Below, one piece after another: positions 33,840-41,485 of a DNA stretch of 64,000 nucleotides (position 1 is its first letter; every line of letters begins with the position of its first letter). The position numbers and the translations under genes are program-made. The notes beneath the pieces are model-generated. The model did not search any database. It was not told the origin of the DNA and worked only from the letters and a program-made list of their open reading frames with translations. This DNA comes from Stigmatella aurantiaca DW4/3-1 (lineage in GTDB: Bacteria > Myxococcota > Myxococcia > Myxococcales > Myxococcaceae). Location: positions 1,073,501 through 1,137,500 of the forward strand of contig NC_014623.1 in NCBI RefSeq assembly GCF_000165485.1, given 5' to 3'.

Positions 33840-34054
33840 ACTGACACTGCTGGGTTGGCCAGGTGCCTGCTGACCTCATGGGTGAGCGTCAGTCTCGGCG
33901 GCTCACTCCGATGGGGGTCGTAGAAGTATCTAAACGCGCCCATCTCATATGTGTTCCTATACTCCTTTATACTACTCCTACCTCACCTTTCTCTTAAAGG
34001 GTTTAGGGAATAGAGAAGAGACGGCTTGATGTGGGCCGCGCTGCGGTGCCGCTT
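33840..34054. other. AT-rich divergence point between left and right phage arms
   Basis: No convincing gene. The segment 33930-34020 is much AT-richer than the rest (runs such as CTCCTTTATACTACTCC). It separates the leftward sigma operon from the rightward replication operon, each with its own element facing outwards. A replication origin or main control region would fit here. Confidence 0.4.
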
Positions 34055-34083
34055 GGGCCATCGCAGAAAACCGCACCCATTTA
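34055..34083 (+). promoter_or_regulatory. Phage bipartite element P6 (primase operon)
   Basis: GGGCCAT, 10 bp, CGCACCCATTTA on the plus strand. A GTG start codon lies seven bases downstream. Confidence 0.78.
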
Positions 34084-34090
34084 CCCTGCT

Positions 34091-34372
34091 GTGCCCCCTT
34101 CCTCTCGACCCGTCCCTTCGATCCCCGACATTGCCGGAAGCTACGCGGCTCGCGTCCGTGCGCTCCTCGCGGCTCGCGGCGAGCACATGACCGCGGCCGA
34201 AATCACCGAGGCTCTCGGCTGCTATGAGCGGCGCGTTCGAGAGGCCCTCGACCGCCTCGCGTTCTGTGCCGAGGTCGAGGTCGAGCTTCGCCACACGCCC
34301 GGCAAGCGCGGCACTCTCCCTCGAGCTTACCGGCTGAAGCGCTCCCCCAGCCGCACCAACGCGGGGACCTGA
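34091..34372 (+). CDS. Small winged-helix DNA-binding protein
   Basis: A 93-residue protein; from about residue 22, YAARVRALLAARGEHMTAAEITEAL then RRVREALDRLAF makes a helix-turn-helix, followed by a beta wing with RGTLPRAYRLKR. I choose GTG 34091 because it lies seven bases after P6, like other genes of this prophage; the ATG at 34031 would lie upstream of the element. It is the first gene of the right arm and two bases before the primase gene, so it may be a regulator or replication initiation helper. Confidence 0.7.
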   Translation: MPPSSRPVPSIPDIAGSYAARVRALLAARGEHMTAAEITEALGCYERRVREALDRLAFCAEVEVELRHTPGKRGTLPRAYRLKRSPSRTNAGT

Positions 34373-34374
34373 CC

Positions 34375-36681
34375 GTGCGCGTTGCCTTCTACGAGTCCGC
34401 TCAGGACAACATCCCGCGCGTTGAAGAACTCTCGTGGCCGGAGCTGTCTGCGCGACTCACGAGCCATCGCCGCAGCCAGTGCCCGACGACGCCCTGCGTT
34501 CGGGGCTGCCCCGCGAAGAACGGCGCGGCCTGGTCCCCCGTCGACATCGTCGAGCGGCGCCGCACCGAGAACGTGCGAGCCGTCACCGTCGCGGTCTTCG
34601 ACCTCGACCACCTGACCGAAACCCAGCTCTCTTGCCTCGATGCCGTCGAGCAGCGCGGGCTCGCCTTCGCGGTTCACTCGACGCACAGCAACCGCCCACC
34701 CGAGGATTACTGCCTGCGGCTGGCGATCCCCCTGTCCCGGCCGGTGCTCCCCCGGGAGTGGGCTGCCGTGAGACAGGCCGCGATCCGGATGCTCGGCCTT
34801 CCTGCCGATCCGGCGACCAAGGACCTCGCGCGGATTTACTTTCTGCCCGACACGCCGGTTGGGCTCGAGCCGCTCGCGCTCAGCGGGGAGGGGATGCCGC
34901 TGGACGTCGATGCCCTGCTGGCCCTGTCACGCTCGGGGTTACCTGCAGCCTCCCCCACGCTGGCGCCACACCTCGAGCCCGTGGACGCTGGCCCAGCCGA
35001 CCTCTACGAGCTTCGCGGGCTGCTTCGGCGCGTCAGGAAGCCCGAGCACGTGGTGCTGCTGCGTCGCGTCCTGGCCGGTGAGCCCCTCGCGCCGGTTGGC
35101 GAGCAGGACACAACCCTCAACGCCCTGATGTCGTGCGCCGCCTTCGCCTTGCCGCTGGACACACCAGAAGCTGCGGTCGTGGAGCTGTTCCGCGCGTCCT
35201 TCGCGGCAACGGCTTGGCAGGAGGGGACGGAACACCTGTGCGAGCAGGCCCTCCTCAAGCTGAGGCGACACCGTGAGCGCCGAAAGGTCCGCGACGAGGC
35301 GCGGATGGCCGAGAATCGCTCAATCTGGGAGGCCCTCGGGAGCAAGACGCCCGAACCGGCACTGCTGGAGGAAGACGAGACGGCCGACGACGACTGGGTG
35401 CGTGAGCTTGTGCTCGACGCCACGAAGGAAGGCGGGAAGCGGCTCCGGAACTGTGAAGCGAACGTGTTCACTGTCCTCCTGCGCTCGCCTGAGTGGCGCG
35501 GTGTTCTCCGCTTCAACGAAGTCACCAAGCGCCTGGAGGTGGAAGGCGGGCCGCTGGGGCCAAACACCGACCCCGAGACGCTCGACGTGCTCGTGGCGAA
35601 CTGGATCCAACGCAGCAGCTACGGGCAGCTCGGCCTGCAGCCGAAGGCGCAAACGGTCGCGCAGCAGATCCTCGCGGTCGCGAAGCGCAACAGCTACGAC
35701 CCCGTCGCCGACTTCCTCGCCGCGCTCGTCTGGGACGGGAAGCTGCGGCTCGACGAGCTGCTCGTCGCCTACTTCGGCGCTCAGGGGGATCCCTTGTACC
35801 TCCGTGCCGTTGGCGCGAAGTTCGCCATCTCAGCCGTCGCGCGTGCCCTACGGCCTGGCTGCAAGGTCGACACGGTCCTCATCCTGGAGGGGCCGCAGGG
35901 ACTCAGGAAGTCGACCGCATTTCAAATCCTTGGGGGGAAATACTTCAGCGACGCGCCGATCGACGTGAGCAACAAGGATAGCGCGATGCTCGCCTCCCAG
36001 TTCTGGTTTATCGAACTGGCCGAGCTGAGCACCTTCCGGAAGAGCGAGGATCAAGCGCTGAAGGCGTTCATCAGCCGCACGGAAGACACCTACCGGCCGC
36101 CCTACGGAAGAACCAACGTCAAGACGCCGCGCCGCTGTGTGTTCGTAGGGACGACGAACGACGACGACTATTTGCGCGATCCGACCGGGCACCGCCGCTT
36201 CTGGCCGGTCAAATGCACGCGGATCGACACGGATGCGCTCACCCGCGACCGAGATCAGCTCTGGGCAGAAGCCGTCGTGCGCTTCCACCAAGGGGAAACG
36301 TGGTGGCTCACTTCGGAGGAAGCCGCGGGCGCTGAGCAGCAAGCCGCCCTCCGTGCTGAGAACTACGGGGACAGCCGGAAGGAAGTCATCCTGCGTTGGC
36401 TGCTGGAGATGCCCCCAGAGAAGCGCCCCGCCGACGTGACGATCCTTCAAGTTGGGGTGGATGCCCTCATGCTTCACCCCGCTCAGGTCGACACGAGGAT
36501 TTCCCGCGAGATCTCTGCCGCACTCAAAGCGCTTCGGTTCACCCGTGGCCAGCGCCGGAAGGATGATGGCACCCGGCCGCTCGTTTATTACCTACCCGAC
36601 GAGCTGAGAACCGCCCCTGTCGAGAAACGCGGCGATCGGCGAGCAGGGCTGCAGGTCATCGCGGGCAGCACGTCGTTGTGA
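34375..36681 (+). CDS. Primase/helicase with VirE-type ATPase domain
   Basis: A 768-residue replication protein. Residues ~1-190 resemble a primase-polymerase-like N-terminus (VFDLDHLTETQ, SRPVLPREWAAV, AFAVHSTHSNRPPEDYCLRL). Residues ~440-690 are a virulence-associated E (VirE/VapE) P-loop domain: LEGPQGLRKSTAFQ (Walker A), FWFIELAELSTFRKSEDQALKAF and the arginine-rich GTTNDDDYLRDPTGHRRFWPV. It opens and primes phage DNA. The start GTG 34375 is close to the HTH gene stop. Confidence 0.9.
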   Translation: MRVAFYESAQDNIPRVEELSWPELSARLTSHRRSQCPTTPCVRGCPAKNGAAWSPVDIVERRRTENVRAVTVAVFDLDHLTETQLSCLDAVEQRGLAFAVHSTHSNRPPEDYCLRLAIPLSRPVLPREWAAVRQAAIRMLGLPADPATKDLARIYFLPDTPVGLEPLALSGEGMPLDVDALLALSRSGLPAASPTLAPHLEPVDAGPADLYELRGLLRRVRKPEHVVLLRRVLAGEPLAPVGEQDTTLNALMSCAAFALPLDTPEAAVVELFRASFAATAWQEGTEHLCEQALLKLRRHRERRKVRDEARMAENRSIWEALGSKTPEPALLEEDETADDDWVRELVLDATKEGGKRLRNCEANVFTVLLRSPEWRGVLRFNEVTKRLEVEGGPLGPNTDPETLDVLVANWIQRSSYGQLGLQPKAQTVAQQILAVAKRNSYDPVADFLAALVWDGKLRLDELLVAYFGAQGDPLYLRAVGAKFAISAVARALRPGCKVDTVLILEGPQGLRKSTAFQILGGKYFSDAPIDVSNKDSAMLASQFWFIELAELSTFRKSEDQALKAFISRTEDTYRPPYGRTNVKTPRRCVFVGTTNDDDYLRDPTGHRRFWPVKCTRIDTDALTRDRDQLWAEAVVRFHQGETWWLTSEEAAGAEQQAALRAENYGDSRKEVILRWLLEMPPEKRPADVTILQVGVDALMLHPAQVDTRISREISAALKALRFTRGQRRKDDGTRPLVYYLPDELRTAPVEKRGDRRAGLQVIAGSTSL

Positions 36682-36685
36682 GAGT

Positions 36686-36714
36686 GAGCCACGCCGCGAA
36701 AACGCACCCATTTA
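36686..36714 (+). promoter_or_regulatory. Phage bipartite element P7 (methyltransferase)
   Basis: GAGCCAC, 10 bp, CGCACCCATTTA, six bases before the methyltransferase ATG. It starts five bases after the primase stop codon. Confidence 0.8.
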
Positions 36715-36720
36715 GGGGAC

Positions 36721-38079
36721 ATGCAAGGCAAGCTGATCACCGACCGGGCGGCGCTCTTCCTGGGAGATGCCGCGCACGTCGGTCAGGTACTCGGGCCCAA
36801 TAGCATCGACGCGATTGTCACCGACCCGCCAGCAGGGATCGGGTTCATGGGCCGCGAGTGGGACGAGGACAAGGGCGGACGTGATGAGTGGATCGCGTGG
36901 CTCTCCGACGTGATGCGCAACGCGATGCATGTTCTCAAGCCCGGAGGACATGCCCTCATCTGGGCTCTTCCTCGCACGTCGCATTGGACCACGACGGCGG
37001 TTGAGAACGCGGGCTTCGAGATCCGCGACATCGTCATGCACCTATTCGGCACTGGGTTCCCGAAGTCCTTCGATGTGTCCAAGGCCATCGACTCAAGCCT
37101 GGGAGCCACGAGCCTTCGTCAGGTGATACGGCCTGGCGCCAAGTCTGGTGCTGCACCGGATGCCAATACCTACGGCTCGGGGCTCAACGTCGGCTTCCAG
37201 CCGCGGGAGCTGACGCTACCAGCGAGCGAAGCTGCCCGCGCGTGGCATGGATGGGGAACCGCGCTCAAGCCCGCAGCCGAGCACTGGATCCTTGCGCGGA
37301 AGCCTCTCGAAGGAACGGTTGCTGCGAACGTGCAGACGTGGGGCACGGGCGGGCTGAACATCGACGCCTGTCGCATCGGCGAGGATGTCGTCGGTTGGGG
37401 GGGCGGTGGGCGCGGCGCTGGAGACAGCGGCACGTGGAACGCGGACGCCTGCGGTCTCAGGGGAGGTGATGCGCGTCCGGCCGTTGGACGATGGCCTGCA
37501 AACGTCACCCTCGACGAACACTCCGCCGAGCTACTCGATGCACAGAGCGGTGTTCTCACCTCCGGAGCAAACCCGGCACGGCGGGGTCCTACGAAGGCGC
37601 GGAGTACGTACAAGGACACCTTCGCGGGGCAGGCGTCATGCACACCGGCACGTGGCGAGAATACGGGCGGGGCGAGCCGCTTCTTCTACGTCGCGAAGCC
37701 CAGCAAGGCGGAACGTAACACTGGCTGCGAGCACCTCCCCACGCGGATCACGAACACAGAGCTTCCACCCGGGACAAAGGGAGCAAACTCCCCGCGTGCC
37801 GGTGCTAACCGTTCGGGGGCAGCTCAAAACCATCACCCGACCGTGAAGTCGATCGCCTTGATGCGGTGGCTTTGCAGGCTGATCACTCCCCCCGGGGGCG
37901 CGGTGCTCGACCTGTTTGCCGGAAGCGGCTCGACGGGTGTCGCGGCCCTCGCTGAGGGGTTCGAGTTCATCGGGGTCGAGCGTGATCCCGACTACGCGGC
38001 GATCGCGTGTGCTCGCATTCGACATGCGCTTGGGGACACCATGAACCATTTGGAAGAAGAGCACCCATTTAGTCAGTGA
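36721..38079 (+). CDS. Phage DNA methyltransferase (beta-type N4/N6)
   Basis: A 452-residue enzyme with motif IV near residue 37 (VTDPPAGIGFMG, a DPPA variant of DPPY) and motif I near the C-terminus (VLDLFAGSGSTGVAALAEG), followed by FIGVERDPDYAAIA. This order (IV before I) marks a beta-class methyltransferase acting on adenine N6 or cytosine N4. The long middle part is a target recognition domain with Gly/Arg-rich loops. It is probably for protection of phage DNA or regulation; no restriction enzyme gene is nearby. Confidence 0.9.
   Translation: MQGKLITDRAALFLGDAAHVGQVLGPNSIDAIVTDPPAGIGFMGREWDEDKGGRDEWIAWLSDVMRNAMHVLKPGGHALIWALPRTSHWTTTAVENAGFEIRDIVMHLFGTGFPKSFDVSKAIDSSLGATSLRQVIRPGAKSGAAPDANTYGSGLNVGFQPRELTLPASEAARAWHGWGTALKPAAEHWILARKPLEGTVAANVQTWGTGGLNIDACRIGEDVVGWGGGGRGAGDSGTWNADACGLRGGDARPAVGRWPANVTLDEHSAELLDAQSGVLTSGANPARRGPTKARSTYKDTFAGQASCTPARGENTGGASRFFYVAKPSKAERNTGCEHLPTRITNTELPPGTKGANSPRAGANRSGAAQNHHPTVKSIALMRWLCRLITPPGGAVLDLFAGSGSTGVAALAEGFEFIGVERDPDYAAIACARIRHALGDTMNHLEEEHPFSQ
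38043..38071 (+). promoter_or_regulatory. Phage bipartite element P8, inside the end of the methyltransferase gene
   Basis: GAACCAT, 10 bp, AGCACCCATTTA. It encodes residues near the C-terminus of the methyltransferase (NHLEEEHPF) and lies eight bases before a small downstream ATG. Confidence 0.72.
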
Positions 38080-38211
38080 ATGTTGCCGTGTCCGCCGAGC
38101 ACGGTCGGGCACGAGTGGCTCAGCAAGGTCGAGCCGCAGGTCGAACGAATGAAGGCGCACGCGCAGGCCGCACGAGCCTCCGACGCGCCCGCGAACTCTG
38201 GCCCCGCCTGA
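38080..38211 (+). CDS. Small phage protein, 43 residues
   Basis: ATG at 38080 follows the methyltransferase stop directly (TGAATG) and lies eight bases after P8. The product has a helical middle (HEWLSKVEPQVERMKAHAQA) and a Ser/Pro/Ala end. It is called because its start stands in the same relation to the phage element as six other genes. The function is unknown. Confidence 0.55.
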   Translation: MLPCPPSTVGHEWLSKVEPQVERMKAHAQAARASDAPANSGPA

Positions 38212-38268
38212 TCCAAGTTTGGCGGGTGTCCGTTCATGGCGAGATGCCTGTCAGGAGAAAGAAAGACA

Positions 38269-38859
38269 ATGTCGCTTCGTGACCGTTTGCTGAACAAGTC
38301 CCATGCTCCGAGTCCCGAGGGAGGCGCCGCACACGTGGCCAACGCGCCCGAGGTGCTCGCGAACGAACCGCCTGCGGTGCTCCCTCCGGATGCCCCCGCC
38401 CCCGAGTCCGTTCAGAGCGCCCCCAACGTGAGCCCCCAGGCCGAGCAGCCCGCGCCAAAGCGTCGCGGTCGGCCGCGCAAGGTCGTCGAGGCCACGCAGA
38501 CCGCCGAGCCTGAGCAGCCCGCGGCCGTCAGCTCTCTGACTCGCGGCTTGCTCATTCTCCTCGTGGATTGCATCCCGACCGTCTTCGACGGGCCGACCCC
38601 TGAACCGCTCACGGGCTACGTCGACAACATGCACCGCAAGGTGGCCGAAGCGGGCGGTGTGGATGACGTTCGCTTCGCGGGCTCCGACTCGCCGCTCGGC
38701 TTCGGGAAGTGGCGTGGTGCGCTCGCGATAGCCGTCCGCGCCGAGCTGCCCCCACCCGGTGTCTACCTCGCGCTCGGGCTCGCGCACTCCGAGCTGATGC
38801 AGGTCGTGGTCGAGGCGCTCGAACCGTCCTTCGACTTGGTCGTTCGCAGCGTTCGCTAG
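38269..38859 (+). CDS. Phage protein with AT-hook-like motif
   Basis: A 196-residue protein. Residues ~20-75 are Pro/Ala-rich and contain APKRRGRPRKVVEA, a textbook AT-hook (RGRP flanked by basic residues). The C-terminal ~110 residues form a folded domain (SSLTRGLLILLVDCIPTVFDG...LALGLAHSELMQVVVEALEPS). The start at 38269 has AGGAGAAA upstream. AT-hook proteins such as CarD and HMGA-like factors are common in myxobacteria, so a role in binding AT-rich phage DNA is plausible. It converges with the SieB-like gene with a 4-base overlap. Confidence 0.72.
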   Translation: MSLRDRLLNKSHAPSPEGGAAHVANAPEVLANEPPAVLPPDAPAPESVQSAPNVSPQAEQPAPKRRGRPRKVVEATQTAEPEQPAAVSSLTRGLLILLVDCIPTVFDGPTPEPLTGYVDNMHRKVAEAGGVDDVRFAGSDSPLGFGKWRGALAIAVRAELPPPGVYLALGLAHSELMQVVVEALEPSFDLVVRSVR

Positions 38860-39413
38860 CCTATCCTTTGACGCGACTGGGCGGGCGCCTTGAGTGCCTG
38901 AAGCTCTTCGGGGGTGAGCTTCAGCAGTTCGGGGTGCTCTTTCAGCTCGCGCAAAGCCCAAGGCTGGATGTTGAAGGCCATGCCATCGATCATGTCGAAC
39001 ATCTTGGCAGCACGGTTGATGATCTGCCTCGCCTCTAACCCACCCGCGACCCCATCTGTGAGTTGGAAGTACTGGGTCTTCGTGTGCTTTTCCAGATAGC
39101 CGTTCAACAACTGTTTCTCTGTCGCGGACAGATCGTGCAACTCCATGCGGAGACGAGCACTTCGCTGCCGTCTTTGCCACCAAGCCAAAATCACGCTGCC
39201 TGCGTTGAGGAGAAGCGCAGCCACAGACACAAAGACGGCGACACCGAGCCAAGGCCGGAACTGGGCGCGCAGACCAGCTACTCCAAGCAGCTCGGCGGCG
39301 GATTGGGGCAGGAGCAAAGCCGGAAGCGAGACCAAAAGGACGAATCCCCATACCTTGGGGGCGCTGAGTGATTCGCGCAGGAGCTGCCACCACTTTGCCG
39401 GATCGAATGACAA
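38856..39413 (-). CDS. SieB-like superinfection exclusion protein (moron)
   Basis: A 185-residue membrane protein with two transmembrane helices (WGFVLLVSLPALLLP and PWLGVAVFVSVAALLL). A cytoplasmic domain then contains LSATEKQLLNGYLEKHTKTQY, GVAGGLEARQIINRAA and MAFNIQPWALRELKEHPELL. This layout matches the superinfection exclusion B family (SieB of lambda/P22 relatives), which aborts growth of related phages. It is transcribed leftwards inside the rightward early region, as expected for a gene expressed in the lysogen. Confidence 0.8.
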   Translation of the reverse strand: MSFDPAKWWQLLRESLSAPKVWGFVLLVSLPALLLPQSAAELLGVAGLRAQFRPWLGVAVFVSVAALLLNAGSVILAWWQRRQRSARLRMELHDLSATEKQLLNGYLEKHTKTQYFQLTDGVAGGLEARQIINRAAKMFDMIDGMAFNIQPWALRELKEHPELLKLTPEELQALKAPAQSRQRIG

Positions 39414-39550
39414 ACGAGGAGCCTCTTTCTACATGGCAAAAGGAAGGGGCACATTTTCACCATGCAGCCTACATATTAACAGCTAATCACGAGCCTAAGC
39501 TACTTAGGGCGGGGCTGGTCGGCTGGCTGTAAGGAACGTGCTTACAAAGT

Positions 39551-41476
39551 ATGAACCTTCTCGACCGTCTCACTCCAGGCGCGGCGCCCCCCGCCGAGCG
39601 CCAAGCTACCGCTACGCCCGCAGCTCTGGCGAAGCTGACCGGTGACCGTTCTGCGGTTGCGAAGGGGCAGCCCGTTGGATGGTCACCTGACCTTGCTCGT
39701 GTGCTCAGTCTTCCGCGCCGAGACCTCGCGAGCGCTTACGGTGACAGCGACTTCACGAGCCTCGAAGCGGCCCTGCGCGCACCGCCCGGGACGCGATGCA
39801 TCTGCGAAACGCTTCGGAAGCGCTGTCCTACCTCCCTGCTCCCAGTACAGCGACTTGCCGTGCTGGAAGCGGCCCGCGTTGGAGGGGGTATCTTCCCTAT
39901 TGGGGTAGGCCACGGGAAGACGTTGATCGACCTCTTGCTCCCGCTTGTCGTCCCCGGCTGCAAGGTCGCGGTGCTTCTGATCCCCGCGAATCTTCGCGCC
40001 CAGCTCTCCGACGTCGACTGGCACTTCTACGGTGGGCATTGGAGGCTTCCAAACCTCGCCGGGGGGCGATGGTTCCGTCCCGGCCTGCCTGTTCTCCACG
40101 TCATCACCTACGAAAAGTTTTCGACACAAGAGGGGACCGACCTCCTCACGCGCATCCGGCCAGACCTCATCGTCTGCGACGAAGCCCACAAGCTCAAAGA
40201 CCGGAAGAGCGCGCGAACGAGACGCTTCCTGCGCTACCTCGAAGGCCATCCCGAAACCCGGCTCGTCGCACAGTCCGGCACGCTCGCGACGCGCACGATC
40301 AAGGACTATGCACACCTCGCCGAGTTCGCCCTGCGTGACGGCAGCCCTTTGCCGCTCAGGGAGCCAGTCGTCGAGGAGTGGGCGGCAGCTCTAGACCCGG
40401 GGACGGTCGTGGCGCCCCCTGGGTTGCTTCTGAAGCTCGTCGCTCCCTCTCATCAGCTCGCCCCGCTTGAGGGTGAGAACGAAGCCGAGCGCGACCGTCG
40501 CCGCGTGCGTGACGCCTATCGTCGGTGGAGGAACGCAACTCCAGGGGTCGTCGCGACCGACGAAAGCGCGGTCAGCATGTCTCTCGTCATCCGCAAGCGT
40601 GACCCCGGGCCTGTTCCGGCCGAGCTGCTCGCGCACATCGCTACCGCGCTCGGTGGGCAGCGCCCTGACGGGGAGGAGTTCGTCGACGAGTTGCAAAGGG
40701 TCGTCTGCGCCCGACAGCTCGCGAGCGGCTTCTTTCATCGCTGGCGTTACCCGGACATTGGAGGCACCCCCCAGGACCCCGAGCTGATCCTTCGTTGGTT
40801 CGCGCGCCGTCAGGAGTTCAACCGCGAGCTGCGCGAGCGGCTCAAGCGACCCGCTGAGCACTTCGACTCCCCCGGGCTGCTTGTGCGCGCCGCCATCCGT
40901 GCCCATCAGGCTCCGCCTTACGATGGAGAGCTTCCAACGTGGCGCGCCGGCTCGTGGCCGTCGTGGGAGGAGATTCACAAGCGCGTCGTACACGTCACGG
41001 AAAGCGTGTGGCTTTCCGACTTCATCGTGAACGATGCCGCGAAGTGGGCAACGCGCAAGGGCCAGCCAGGAATCGTCTGGGTCGAGTTCCCAGAACTCGG
41101 CGAGCGCATCGCGAAGGCGGCGGGCGTGCCCTTCTACGGGGGCGGAAAGGAAGCGTCAGCGACCATCATCCGTGAAACCGGCAAGCGCTCGATCGTGGCG
41201 TCGCTCAGAGCACACGGGACCGGCAAGAACCTGACGATGTTCTCGCGGATGCTCTTCGTGAATCCGCCTGCGGATGGCGCCGCTTGGGAACAGGCGATCG
41301 GGCGCATTCACCGTCAGGGCCAGGCCGCCGACGAGTGCGAAGTCGAGCTGTACCAGCACACTGACGAGCTGATTGACGCCTTCCGCAAGGCTCGCGACTT
41401 CGCACGCTTCATCGAACAGACGGAGGGCACGCCGCAGAAGCTGTGCTTCGCGTCCTACGACTGGGCGGTGCACTAA
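39551..41476 (+). CDS. SF2 DNA helicase (phage)
   Basis: A 641-residue SWI/SNF-like superfamily 2 helicase. Motif I is FPIGVGHGKTLIDLL, motif II IVCDEAHKLKD, motif III AQSGTLATRT, and motif VI WEQAIGRIHRQGQA. No endonuclease domain is seen. The ATG at 39551 lacks the phage element upstream; a small inverted repeat GTAAG...CTTAC lies just before it. The last residues (LCFASYDWAVH) are echoed by a second copy of their coding sequence beyond the kinase gene, which implies an insertion event here. Confidence 0.9.
   Translation: MNLLDRLTPGAAPPAERQATATPAALAKLTGDRSAVAKGQPVGWSPDLARVLSLPRRDLASAYGDSDFTSLEAALRAPPGTRCICETLRKRCPTSLLPVQRLAVLEAARVGGGIFPIGVGHGKTLIDLLLPLVVPGCKVAVLLIPANLRAQLSDVDWHFYGGHWRLPNLAGGRWFRPGLPVLHVITYEKFSTQEGTDLLTRIRPDLIVCDEAHKLKDRKSARTRRFLRYLEGHPETRLVAQSGTLATRTIKDYAHLAEFALRDGSPLPLREPVVEEWAAALDPGTVVAPPGLLLKLVAPSHQLAPLEGENEAERDRRRVRDAYRRWRNATPGVVATDESAVSMSLVIRKRDPGPVPAELLAHIATALGGQRPDGEEFVDELQRVVCARQLASGFFHRWRYPDIGGTPQDPELILRWFARRQEFNRELRERLKRPAEHFDSPGLLVRAAIRAHQAPPYDGELPTWRAGSWPSWEEIHKRVVHVTESVWLSDFIVNDAAKWATRKGQPGIVWVEFPELGERIAKAAGVPFYGGGKEASATIIRETGKRSIVASLRAHGTGKNLTMFSRMLFVNPPADGAAWEQAIGRIHRQGQAADECEVELYQHTDELIDAFRKARDFARFIEQTEGTPQKLCFASYDWAVH
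41447..41466 (+). repeat. 20-bp direct repeat flanking the kinase moron, left copy
   Basis: An exact 20-base match to 42893-42912. It codes for FASYDW near the helicase C-terminus. Between the two copies lie only the antisense kinase gene and its upstream region. Confidence 0.85.
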
Positions 41477-41485
41477 GACGCAACG

